In this document: positions 19,500 to 27,668 of the stretch, in pieces | How the letters are laid out: every line of letters starts with the position of its first letter | How positions within the stretch are numbered: position 1 is the stretch's first letter | DNA from: an uncultured Williamsia sp. | GTDB taxonomy: Bacteria; Actinomycetota; Actinomycetes; Mycobacteriales; Mycobacteriaceae | Length of the DNA stretch: 64,000 nucleotides | Assembly (NCBI RefSeq): GCF_947494875.1 | Contig: NZ_CANLWM010000004.1 | Location: 124,001 to 188,000 of the forward strand | Direction of reading: 5' to 3' | Position numbers and translations under genes: made by a program | Notes under the pieces: model-generated | The model's input: the letters and a program-made list of their open reading frames with translations, nothing else | Told to the model about the DNA's origin: nothing | Database searches by the model: none

Positions 19500-19522
19500 C
19501 CGACGCGCCCCCGGGTCCGCCA

Positions 19523-19550
19523 GGTCCGGACACCGTCCGGTGTCCGGACC
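19523..19550 (+). terminator. 12-bp perfect inverted repeat after the response regulator gene
   Basis: GGTCCGGACACC-GTCC-GGTGTCCGGACC is a perfect 12-4-12 dyad, 24 nt after the response regulator stop and about 120 nt before the next start. It is most likely a terminator; an operator for the downstream SARP-lanBC operon is also possible. Confidence 0.6.
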
Positions 19551-19671
19551 GGACACTTTCTCACCCGTCCTGACCTGCGACGACATCGTCGCACCCGAGA
19601 GCGCAACGGACGGACGGCCCTAGCGTCGATCCCGTTGTCCGATCACACGACGATCACATCGGGAGGCACAG

Positions 19672-20211
19672 GTGGACGATCTCCGCGCCGCACCACCGCC
19701 GGCGTCAGCGGTGGAGGTACAGGTCCTGGGCAAGCAGATCGTGAACGGGCTCCCGGTGCGGTCCACCCGCCCGCTGGAGTTCGTCACCGCGCTCGCGTGG
19801 GGTGGTGGCGAGGCCAGCCTCACCACGCTGCGCACGACGCTGTTCGGCGGTTGCGCCGGCCGGTCCGCCGTCGCCACGCTCGCCTACCGCGCCCGGCGGA
19901 TGGGGGTGGAGACGGTCTTCGACCGCTACCGCGACAGCTACCGGCTCACCGGTCGGGTCACCGTCGACGTGCTCGAGATGATGGCGGCCCTCCGCGACGG
20001 CGACCACCGACTCGCGATCTGGCTGTACGAGGGCCCCTACCTGCCCGCCAGCCGCACGCCGATGGCCACCCGGGTGCGCGAGATCCTCCGACGCCGGGTC
20101 CGCGAGGCGACCGACACCGTCGACCCCGATCTCCGCGACCGGTACGTGGCACGTTTTCGCGACCTCCTCGACGTCGAGCCGATGAACGCCCTCGACGAGT
20201 TGGTCGGGTGA
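19672..20211 (+). CDS. compact SARP-like transcriptional regulator
   Basis: A 179-residue protein whose first 100 residues read as the winged-helix DNA-binding domain of SARP/OmpR-type activators: VQVLGKQIVNGLPV, then the recognition-helix region (AVATLAYRARRMGV) and the wing (YRDSYRLTGRVTVDVLEMM). The rest is a short helical remnant of the bacterial transcriptional activator domain; full SARPs are 250 residues or more. The GTG start has GGGAGG about 7 nt upstream. It heads the unit running into the oxidoreductase, lanB and lanC with 4-nt spacing or overlaps, so it may be a pathway-specific activator. The family call is by pattern. Confidence 0.6.
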   Translation: MDDLRAAPPPASAVEVQVLGKQIVNGLPVRSTRPLEFVTALAWGGGEASLTTLRTTLFGGCAGRSAVATLAYRARRMGVETVFDRYRDSYRLTGRVTVDVLEMMAALRDGDHRLAIWLYEGPYLPASRTPMATRVREILRRRVREATDTVDPDLRDRYVARFRDLLDVEPMNALDELVG

Positions 20212-20215
20212 CGAC

Positions 20216-21187
20216 ATGACCCTGCTGTCCGTCGTCGCCCCCTCGGTTCCCGCGCACCCCCGCGAGTGGGATGCCACGGCAACGCTGATCCGCTCGACGA
20301 GCATGCACCGCCTCTGGGTGGGCCAGTCCTACGGTCTCGACTCGACGGCGATGCTCGCCCGTCTCGCCGGACGTGGGCTCGCCGTGCCGTGTGGATCGTC
20401 GGTGATGGTGGCCGGTCTCACCGACCCGCGGCGCGCCGCGGGTGAGGCCCGGAGCATCGCCGCGATGACCGGCCACCCCTTCCTCCACGGGATCGGGCCC
20501 GGCAGCCGCGCGGTCCAGCACCGCCTGCGACCCGACGAGCCGGCGATGCGTCTCGACGACCTGCGCCGGTACGTCGAGACACTCCGCACCGAACTCGACC
20601 CGACCCGCCCCGGGCTCCTCGAACCGATCGCGACGCCACCCGTCCACGTCGGATTGGGGGTCCTGCGACCGCGGGCCGCGGCCCTCGCCGGCGAGATCGC
20701 CGACGCCTGGCTCAGCTGGATGGCACCGGCGACCTACCTCGCCGAGACGATCGTCCCCACCGTCCACGCCGCGGCGGCATCACATCGACGTCCCGCGCCC
20801 CACGGGATGGCGATGGTCGCCGTCGGCGTCGACCGACCCGGTCGCGACCGATGGGCGATGGCGCATCTGGCCGTCGGCGGACACATCCGTCAGCCCCACT
20901 ACCGCGACGCGGTCCGCCGGTCGGGCATCCAGATCCACGACGACTACGAGCGCACCATCGCCTCGCTGCTGCGTCACCGCCTGTTCGTGTACGGCACCGC
21001 GGACGAGATCGCCGACCACCTCCACGAGACGTACGGCGCGGCAGGGGTCGACGAGATCGCGCTGATGACGATCGCCACCACGAACCTGTACGGCGCGGAC
21101 GCGACGTACGAGGACCTCGCCGACATCGAGGCCGCATTTGCGCACCGCTCCAGCACATCTCACGTAGAACGGAGGGCACACGCATGA
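20216..21187 (+). CDS. luciferase-like (LLM) flavin/F420-dependent oxidoreductase, putative lanthipeptide tailoring enzyme
   Basis: A 323-residue TIM-barrel LLM-class protein. Visible family segments are GSSVMVAGLTDPRRAAGEA (strand 3 region), HGIGPGS (cofactor phosphate loop) and PPVHVGLGVLRPRAAALAGE. The cofactor cannot be told from sequence by eye: FMN or F420 are both possible, and Mycobacteriales make F420. It lies between the regulator and lanB and shares an ATGA overlap with lanB, so it belongs to the pathway. One known precedent is the F420H2-dependent dehydroalanine reductase LxmJ of the lexapeptide cluster, which makes D-Ala from Dha. A similar role (D-Ala or D-Abu in the product) is inferred; oxidation of a side chain is an alternative. 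Confidence 0.75.
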   Translation: MTLLSVVAPSVPAHPREWDATATLIRSTSMHRLWVGQSYGLDSTAMLARLAGRGLAVPCGSSVMVAGLTDPRRAAGEARSIAAMTGHPFLHGIGPGSRAVQHRLRPDEPAMRLDDLRRYVETLRTELDPTRPGLLEPIATPPVHVGLGVLRPRAAALAGEIADAWLSWMAPATYLAETIVPTVHAAAASHRRPAPHGMAMVAVGVDRPGRDRWAMAHLAVGGHIRQPHYRDAVRRSGIQIHDDYERTIASLLRHRLFVYGTADEIADHLHETYGAAGVDEIALMTIATTNLYGADATYEDLADIEAAFAHRSSTSHVERRAHA

Positions 21188-24111
21188 CCAGCGACCGACA
21201 CCGTCCACCGATCGTCCCGAGGGTCGCGGTCCGTGCCGCGGTGCTGCCGGTGTCCACCTATCCGGGGGATGTCGGGGCCGACGGCGACGACACGGACGCC
21301 GTGATCGCCGACATCCGACGGCTGTGGGCGCAACCCGGGGTGCCGGCCGCGATCGAGGTCGCGAGTGAGCCGCTCGCCGCCGCATGCCGCGCCATCGTCT
21401 CCGGCGACGAGCGGGACCGGAAGCGGTGCCGACGCGCGCGACGGAGCCTCGTGTCCTACCGGATCCGAGCGGCGACACGGGCGACACCCTTCGGGGTCTT
21501 CGCCGGTGTCGGGATGACCGACCTGACCGACCGTGGTCGATCAACGGGTGATCTCGGCACCACCGTGCTCGACGTCCCGGCGTCGCGCGCGATCATCCGG
21601 CCGTCCAGCGCCACCCGTCGCGCCGCGCTCGAGGCCACACTCGCAGACGAGGACACCGCGTTCGTGGTGAACCCCAGTGTCACCCGGCGTGACGACCGAC
21701 TGGCCGTCCGCCTCCCACGATCGGGGTCCCGGAGCAGTGTCACGGTCCGGGCGACTCCTCCGGTGAGTGTGGTCGTCGATGCCGCCGAGAAGCCGCGGTG
21801 CCGGGGCGACCTGGTCCGCGAGGTGGCCGTCGCGTTCCCGGACGTCGACGAGACGATCGTCGACCGGTTCGTGACCGAGCTCGTCGACACAGAGATCCTG
21901 GTCCCCGCCCACGGTCTGTCGTCGTACGACGTCCCCGCGGTCGGCGATCGTCCCTGCGACGCGACGCTCCGGCTGCCCCTGGGCGCCGCCACCGCCGAGA
22001 TCCGCAGGCGCCGGGCGACGTCGGGGAGCGCCGACGCCCGCAACGTCGCGCTGTGCGACACGGAGATCGGCCTTCGCGGGGCGCTACCCCGACAGCTGGT
22101 CGACGCCGCGCCGGACGTCCTCGACACCCTCCTGCGGGTCTCGATCGTGCCGAGCGCGTTCGCGGCCGTGACCGACCACACCGTCCGCTTCGCCGAACGG
22201 TTCGGACGCGCCGTCGTCCCGCTGTCCGTCGTGGCCGATCCGTACGAGGGGATCGGGATCCCCTCGGCCGACCGTGCACCGGCTCCCGTCGACGAGGAGC
22301 TGTCACGGCGGCGGACGGACCTGCGCGCGATGCTGATCGAGAGGGCGCGGCGGTCGGGAACGTCCTCGATCGCGATCACCGACGACGATGTCGCGGACCT
22401 CCCGCCCGCGGGTGAGGTCGTCGCGTCGTACGACATGTTCCTCCAGCTGGAGTCCCGGGACGGCACGACGGTCCCGGTGCTGAGTCCGGTCTCCACGAAC
22501 TTCCCGGGCGGCCGCGCGATGGGACGGTTCACGACGACGGTGACCGGCGCGCTCGACCACGTCCGTGACCTCGCAGCCGACGAGATCGCCGCCTACGCCG
22601 AGCTCGGGGACCCGCCGGTCATGGCCGAGATCGACCACGTGCACGGGCGGGACGCGATCAACGACGTCGGCGCCGCGCGGCCCGTCCACGACGCGGTGCT
22701 CGGCACGAATGTGCCGGCGGCAGAGGGTCGTCGGGCATTGTCCCTCGACGACGTGCACGTGGCCCTGGACGGCTCGGACCTCCGGTTGGTGCTGGCCGAC
22801 GGCACGCCGCTGGAGTTCCGCCAGGTCAGCATGGTCGCACCGGAATCCCGGCCTGATCTGGTGCGGATGCTCGACGATCTGACCTGGGACGGGTCGGCGC
22901 GACCGTTCTTCTCGTGGGGCACCGTGGAGGACACGACCGCGTGGCTCCCCGAGGTGACCCGCAGTGGCGTCGTCGTCGCGCGACAGCGGTGGCGCCACGT
23001 CGGGCCGCCGCGACCGTCCGCGGACGACGTCGCGCGCTGGTGTGCCGATGCGGGTGTGGCCCGTCACGTCTACTGCGGCACGTTCGACAACAAGCTGCTC
23101 CTGGACACCACGAACCCGGTGCACAGGGAGCTCATCGCGGAGCGTCTGGCGGCCGGTGACACATGGCTACAGGCGGCGCCGACGCCCGAGGACGCGGCCG
23201 TGCTGCCGGACACCGCCGGCGCCCGGCACGCCGCCGAGGTCGTCGTCACGGTGCGGACGACACCGTCGCGCGGCGCCACCGTCTGCCGAGACCCCCTGTA
23301 CGACGATGCCGTCTCCTCGCGCCGCCGGATCACGATCGGTGGCGAGTGGCTCTACCTCGCGGTCGCGACGGACCTCGACCACCAGCCCGCTGTGCTCGCC
23401 GCGGTCGCCGACGCCGTCGGGGACACGCCCTGGTACTTCGTCCGCTACCACGACGGTGCCGGCAACGACCGACTCCGCCTGCGCGTCCGCGCATGGGTGG
23501 GCGACTGCCGTCCGCTGTTCACCGCGCTCGACGACCTGCGGTCCCGGGGGCTCGTCGGAGACGTCACCGCCCCGACACACCACCTCGAGTTCGAGCGGTA
23601 CGGCGGTCCGTCGTCGACCGACGTCCATCAGCAGGCGTTCTGCCGGGAGACCAGGGCCCTGCTCCCCGTGCTCGACCGGCTCCGTGCGGAGCCGACCGAC
23701 GCAGTGATCCGCGCGGACCTGCCGACACCGGCCGCGATGGTGGTGCGCTGGCTGACCTCCGTGTGCGACGACCGAGATCACGCACACGCGGTCCTGGCGG
23801 TGGGTGTCGACGGGTACGAGCACGAGCTCGGCGACCGGGTCCATCGGATCCGCAAGGCGGTCCGCTCGGTCGGACACCTCGACCCGGACGTCGACGACGA
23901 GCACGTCGTCGCGATCGGGTCGGCGCTCACCGAGTTCTGGGACCACCACCGACAGAGCGGCGAGGTCGCGACCGGCCCCGAGGTGCTGCAGAGCGCGCTG
24001 CACCTGTTCTGCAACCGACTGGGCCTCACCCGGTCCGACGAGTACGCGGCACTCCTGATGTGCCGGGACAGATTCCGACGAGACGAGCGAGAGGCGACGA
24101 CAGACCGATGA
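21184..24111 (+). CDS. lanB: class I lanthipeptide dehydratase, full length
   Basis: A 975-residue LanB. These enzymes use glutamyl-tRNA to glutamylate Ser/Thr of the precursor core and then eliminate glutamate to give Dha/Dhb. The N-terminal glutamylation domain has the family motif YRIRAATRATPFGVFAGVG at about 92-110. The C-terminal elimination (SpaB_C) domain begins near residue 720 (WLYLAVATDL) and contains WYFVRYHDGAGNDRLRLRV. Both domains are in one chain, as in NisB, unlike split thiopeptide systems. The ATG at 21184 overlaps the LLM gene; the stop abuts lanC. It should act in a complex with LanC at the membrane, guided by the FDLD leader box. Confidence 0.93.
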   Translation: MTSDRHRPPIVPRVAVRAAVLPVSTYPGDVGADGDDTDAVIADIRRLWAQPGVPAAIEVASEPLAAACRAIVSGDERDRKRCRRARRSLVSYRIRAATRATPFGVFAGVGMTDLTDRGRSTGDLGTTVLDVPASRAIIRPSSATRRAALEATLADEDTAFVVNPSVTRRDDRLAVRLPRSGSRSSVTVRATPPVSVVVDAAEKPRCRGDLVREVAVAFPDVDETIVDRFVTELVDTEILVPAHGLSSYDVPAVGDRPCDATLRLPLGAATAEIRRRRATSGSADARNVALCDTEIGLRGALPRQLVDAAPDVLDTLLRVSIVPSAFAAVTDHTVRFAERFGRAVVPLSVVADPYEGIGIPSADRAPAPVDEELSRRRTDLRAMLIERARRSGTSSIAITDDDVADLPPAGEVVASYDMFLQLESRDGTTVPVLSPVSTNFPGGRAMGRFTTTVTGALDHVRDLAADEIAAYAELGDPPVMAEIDHVHGRDAINDVGAARPVHDAVLGTNVPAAEGRRALSLDDVHVALDGSDLRLVLADGTPLEFRQVSMVAPESRPDLVRMLDDLTWDGSARPFFSWGTVEDTTAWLPEVTRSGVVVARQRWRHVGPPRPSADDVARWCADAGVARHVYCGTFDNKLLLDTTNPVHRELIAERLAAGDTWLQAAPTPEDAAVLPDTAGARHAAEVVVTVRTTPSRGATVCRDPLYDDAVSSRRRITIGGEWLYLAVATDLDHQPAVLAAVADAVGDTPWYFVRYHDGAGNDRLRLRVRAWVGDCRPLFTALDDLRSRGLVGDVTAPTHHLEFERYGGPSSTDVHQQAFCRETRALLPVLDRLRAEPTDAVIRADLPTPAAMVVRWLTSVCDDRDHAHAVLAVGVDGYEHELGDRVHRIRKAVRSVGHLDPDVDDEHVVAIGSALTEFWDHHRQSGEVATGPEVLQSALHLFCNRLGLTRSDEYAALLMCRDRFRRDEREATTDR

Positions 24112-25430
24112 CCACGCTCCTGCACGACCCCGCGCAGTCCGGCACACCCTCGGGCGACGACCCCGTCGCGCTCGGGTGGCGCATCCTGCACCGGTGCATC
24201 GACGACGCGCCGTGGCCCGACCGTCCGCACCCAATCGACCACCGCTTCGACGTCGCGTGGGACCCGATGTCCGTCGGCTACGGCGATCTCGGTGTCGCGC
24301 TGGTCTGCTCGGCCGCAGATCAGCGCGATCCCGACGGCGGGTGGGACACCGCAGCGCACCGTCACGTCGTCGAGGCGGTCCGACGCTACTCCCAGACCCG
24401 GGACCTGACCGTCGGCTTGTTCTCCGGCGTCGCCGCCCTCGCGTTCACCCTGCGGTGCCTGTCGCGAGACGGTGAGCGCTACCGCGGTGCCATCGCCGAC
24501 GTGGACGCGGAGTTGGTCCGGCGGACGAGATCGCTGCTGGCCGCGGTCGATCCCGCATCGGGGGTCGGGACGGCCGACTACGACGTCATCTCCGGGCTGG
24601 CCGGCGTCATGACCTATGCGATGACCACCGACGCCGTGTCGGACCCGGCCGTGTACCGGCTCACCGGCGACATCCGCGACAGACTCACCGACCTGGCCCT
24701 GGCCACCGGTGACGTCGGCGGGTTCTGGACACCCGGTGGCCGGGTCTCCGACATCGATGCCGTGGACCGCGACAACCTCTGGGCCGGCTACCTGAACCTC
24801 GGGTTCGCGCACGGGATCGCCGGTGTGGTGTCCGTCCTCGGTCAGTGCGTCGACCGTGGGCTCGGCGGGACGCGGACCCGTGGGGCCGTGGACCACCTCG
24901 TCGACATCCTCGAGCGCAGCGCTCGCACGGTCGACACGATCGACGTCCCCTACCACCTGTCGCTCGCGGTGCACCGCCGCGACGGACTGACCCGCGAGGC
25001 ACGGAGCAATGCCGAACTCAGCCGGTATGCCTGGTGTTACGGGAACCCCGGCGTCGCACTGGCCCTGTCGAACAGCGACCACTGCAGGTCCACCCGGCGC
25101 GGACTCGTCGACGACCTCGACAACGCCGACGACCGCACGGCGGCGCAGCGCGTCGTCGACAACCCCTCCCTCTGTCACGGCAGCGCCGGACTCCTCCTGA
25201 TGGACCGATGGGTCCACGGTCGCAGTGGGTCGCCGTGGCTCGCCGAGACGATCGGGCACCACGACGAGGGAGCACGACTCCTGCTGCGGAACAGGCAACT
25301 CGGCGTCGACCACCTCGACAGCCCCGGCTTCCTCGACGGTGCCGGGGGAGCGGCGGTCGCCCTCGTCGCCCAGGACGGCAACCCCGAACCCCACTGCCTC
25401 CGCGCTCTCTCCGGACGGTGGTCGGCGTGA
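24108..25430 (+). CDS. lanC: lanthipeptide cyclase
   Basis: A 440-residue LanC, the zinc enzyme that adds Cys thiols to Dha/Dhb to form lanthionine and methyllanthionine rings. The zinc ligands are visible: C310 (AWCYGNPG) and C356-H357 (SLCHGSAG). The toroid GxxHG-type motif is FAHGIAG around 233-239. The length is normal. The ATG at 24108 overlaps the lanB stop and its own stop overlaps the next ABC gene as GTGA. It should form the five rings predicted for the precursor. Confidence 0.93.
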   Translation: MTTLLHDPAQSGTPSGDDPVALGWRILHRCIDDAPWPDRPHPIDHRFDVAWDPMSVGYGDLGVALVCSAADQRDPDGGWDTAAHRHVVEAVRRYSQTRDLTVGLFSGVAALAFTLRCLSRDGERYRGAIADVDAELVRRTRSLLAAVDPASGVGTADYDVISGLAGVMTYAMTTDAVSDPAVYRLTGDIRDRLTDLALATGDVGGFWTPGGRVSDIDAVDRDNLWAGYLNLGFAHGIAGVVSVLGQCVDRGLGGTRTRGAVDHLVDILERSARTVDTIDVPYHLSLAVHRRDGLTREARSNAELSRYAWCYGNPGVALALSNSDHCRSTRRGLVDDLDNADDRTAAQRVVDNPSLCHGSAGLLLMDRWVHGRSGSPWLAETIGHHDEGARLLLRNRQLGVDHLDSPGFLDGAGGAAVALVAQDGNPEPHCLRALSGRWSA

Positions 25431-26383
25431 GCATCCTCGAGAACACCCGCACCGGGACGACCCGCCCCGTCGCGGCGACACCCGCCTCTGCCGTCAGCGT
25501 CGAGGACGCGGTGGTGACCTTCGGCCGCACAACGGTTCTCGGGCCGGTCTCGCTCGATCTGCCGGCCGGATCCACAGTCGCGGTGCTGGGTCACAACGGT
25601 GCCGGCAAGACCACACTCCTGCGGCTGATGGCGGGGATCGTCGTTCCCGTGGCGGGATCGGTACGCGTGGCCGGTGTCGACCCCACCCGCAGATGGCGAC
25701 AGGTGGCGCGCGTGGTGGGCTCCAGCTTCTACCCCGAGCGCGCGTTCTACTTCCGGCTGAGCGTGGCGGCGAACCTCGAGTACTTCCAGTCGCTGCAGAA
25801 GGTCTTCGGGCGACGCGCCCGCGACGAACGCGATCGCCTGCTCCGCCAGGTCGGTCTCGCCGACATCGCCGACCGCAAGTTCATGGAGCTGTCACTGGGG
25901 CAACGCAAACGCGTGGGGTTGGCCAAGGCGATGATCGGCGACCCGGAGGTCGTCCTGCTCGACGAACCGCTGGCCAATCTCGACGACGAGGGCCGGGCCG
26001 TCGTCTCCTCGGTCGTGACCGACCGCGCCCGACAGGGACGGACCACCGTCTTCACCACCCACCAGATGGGAGACGTCCGGGACGCCGTCACCGACGTCGT
26101 CCGGGTCGCGCACGGATCGCTGGTGCACGAACGCATCTCGGATGCGGAGGACAGCGTGCCCTGTCGTCGCATCGAGGTGCGGGGCGGTCCGCGCGCCGGA
26201 TGTGACCTGTCCGGGGTGTCCGCGATCTATCGGACCACCACGGATGGCGACCGCATCCGGCTGACGGTCCCCGTCGACGTCCGGATGTCGACGGTGCTCG
26301 CCCAGGTCGAGGAGGCCGGCGTCGCCGTCGCCTCGGTGTGGGAGGGCGAACACCTCTCCGACCACGAGGAGCAGATCGCATGA
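25427..26383 (+). CDS. ABC transporter ATP-binding protein, second lanthipeptide exporter/immunity system
   Basis: A 318-residue ATPase with Walker A GHNGAGKTT, signature LSLGQRKRVGLAK and Walker B VVLLDEP. The N-terminal extension (about 25 residues, Thr/Ala-rich) and C-terminal regulatory tail are longer than in the first ATPase of the cluster. It belongs to the ABC-2/DrrA type, not the peptidase-containing or six-helix-fused LanT type. It is translationally coupled to lanC upstream and to its permease downstream. The likely job is peptide export or a second layer of self-protection; the sequence cannot separate these. Confidence 0.85.
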   Translation: MSILENTRTGTTRPVAATPASAVSVEDAVVTFGRTTVLGPVSLDLPAGSTVAVLGHNGAGKTTLLRLMAGIVVPVAGSVRVAGVDPTRRWRQVARVVGSSFYPERAFYFRLSVAANLEYFQSLQKVFGRRARDERDRLLRQVGLADIADRKFMELSLGQRKRVGLAKAMIGDPEVVLLDEPLANLDDEGRAVVSSVVTDRARQGRTTVFTTHQMGDVRDAVTDVVRVAHGSLVHERISDAEDSVPCRRIEVRGGPRAGCDLSGVSAIYRTTTDGDRIRLTVPVDVRMSTVLAQVEEAGVAVASVWEGEHLSDHEEQIA

Positions 26384-27198
26384 GTGTCACCGTGTTCCAC
26401 GAGTACCGCGCGTTCGTCCGCAAGGAGGTCGCCGAACGACGCACCTACCGCACCGCCGTGCTGCTGGGGGTGGTGTCGTCGCTCGTCGCCCTGGGACAGT
26501 TCGCCTTCCTCGGGGTGTTCCTCCGCGACGGTGGCACCCTGCCCGGCATGCAGGAGTACGGCGGCAGCGTCGCGGCGTTCCTCATCTCGGGTACCGCGTT
26601 CAGCGGATTCGTCATGGTCTCCCTCCACGGCCTCACCCAGTCGATCCAGGCCGAACAGGTCGCCGGCACGCTGGAGGCGGTGGCCGGCTCGGCTGTCGGT
26701 CTCCTGCGCGTCATGATGTTCGGCGCGGTCACCGCGATGATCGGGACGTTCGCCGGGTCCGCCCTCATGCTCGTGTTCTTCTCGGCCGTCCTGGGTTTCC
26801 CCCTCTCCGTCGACCCGTTGTCGCTCGGGTTCGCGCTCACCGCGACCGTCGTCTGCCTCGGTGGTTTCGGGATGGCCGGATGCGGGATCGTGCTCGTCAC
26901 CAAGAAGGGGGACCCCGTCTCCTGGCTCGTGTTCACCACCATGACGCTGCTATCGGGGATCCTCTACCCGACCTCGGTCCTCCCCGGGTGGTTGCAGGAG
27001 GTGGCGCACCTGCTCCCGACCACCGTCGCGCTCGACCTCGTCCGCAGGTCCCTGCTCGCCGGCGCCACGCTGTCGGGGACGGCGGGCGGTTCCACCGTCC
27101 TGCTCGCCTGGACCGCGGTGAGCGTCCCCGTCGGTGCGGCCGTGCTGGTGTGGGGTCTGCGCGCCACCCGACTCCGCGGCTCGCTGGCGCAGTTCTGA
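26380..27198 (+). CDS. ABC-2 type permease, partner of the preceding ATPase
   Basis: A 272-residue membrane protein with six hydrophobic segments (for example TAVLLGVVSSLVALGQFAFL near the N-terminus) and the usual late ABC-2 pattern LLSGILYPTSVLPGWLQ. The ATG at 26380 overlaps the ATPase stop. It is the last gene of the regulator-oxidoreductase-lanB-lanC-ABC unit. No protease gene follows. Confidence 0.85.
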   Translation: MSVTVFHEYRAFVRKEVAERRTYRTAVLLGVVSSLVALGQFAFLGVFLRDGGTLPGMQEYGGSVAAFLISGTAFSGFVMVSLHGLTQSIQAEQVAGTLEAVAGSAVGLLRVMMFGAVTAMIGTFAGSALMLVFFSAVLGFPLSVDPLSLGFALTATVVCLGGFGMAGCGIVLVTKKGDPVSWLVFTTMTLLSGILYPTSVLPGWLQEVAHLLPTTVALDLVRRSLLAGATLSGTAGGSTVLLAWTAVSVPVGAAVLVWGLRATRLRGSLAQF

Positions 27199-27391
27199 TC
27201 ACGGCGAGCGCCGTCCGTCACCGGCGGGAATAGCGCTCGTCCGCGGCGAGGTTGACCCGGACACCGCGGGGTACTCCGTGACGGCCTGCGTCTGTTCGCA
27301 GAATCGACAGCGGTCGACGTCGGCGGTGGTAGAGATGAGATGAGCGGCCCGTCCGTTCATCGTGGAAAGCGCAACCGAGGAAAGGCACACC

Positions 27392-27640
27392 ATGGCACTG
27401 GACGACAACGACATCACCACCTCGAGCGCGGGCGGCGAAGGCCCGGCAGACGGCGGCTCGAACCCGGGCGGTCACGACGGCGGCGCCGACGGTACCGCGA
27501 ACACGGGCGAGGGCCCGGCCGACGGCGGCTCGAACCCCGACGGCCACGACGGCGGCGCCGACGGCACCGCGGGCGAGGGCCCGGCCGATGGTGGCTCCAA
27601 CCCGAACGGGCACGACGGCGGCGCCGACGGCACCGCCTGA
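27392..27640 (+). CDS. small Gly/Asp-rich triple-repeat peptide, putative modified-peptide precursor
   Basis: An 82-residue acidic peptide: a 14-residue leader-like start (MALDDNDITTSSAG) and three copies of a 22-residue unit, GEGPADGGSNPxGHDGGADG plus TA, at residues 15-36, 39-60 and 61-82. Only x (G, D, N) varies. Each unit has one His (28, 52, 74) and no Cys or aromatic residues. A good ribosome site (GAGGAAAGG) lies 6 nt before the ATG. The JmjC/cupin gene starts 28 nt after the stop, so they are probably one operon. I know no function. Near-perfect repeats with a single possible target residue beside a hydroxylase look like a multi-core substrate; an unmodified structural peptide is the alternative. 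Confidence 0.75.
   Translation: MALDDNDITTSSAGGEGPADGGSNPGGHDGGADGTANTGEGPADGGSNPDGHDGGADGTAGEGPADGGSNPNGHDGGADGTA
27434..27637 (+). repeat. three 66-bp coding repeats of the small peptide
   Basis: Units at 27434-27499, 27506-27571 and 27572-27637, with a 6-nt spacer between the first two. Synonymous differences between copies (for example GGCCCGGCAGAC and GGCCCGGCCGAC) suggest the protein sequence is being kept, not a recent duplication. Confidence 0.85.
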
Positions 27641-27668
27641 CCGCACCGCGCGACACGAGAGCTGAGAC

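Noticed and set aside
23163-24107. Longer LanC start
   Set aside because: The upstream frame overlaps lanB and has the Arg/Pro-rich composition of an out-of-frame reading; the ATG at 24108 couples to the lanB stop.
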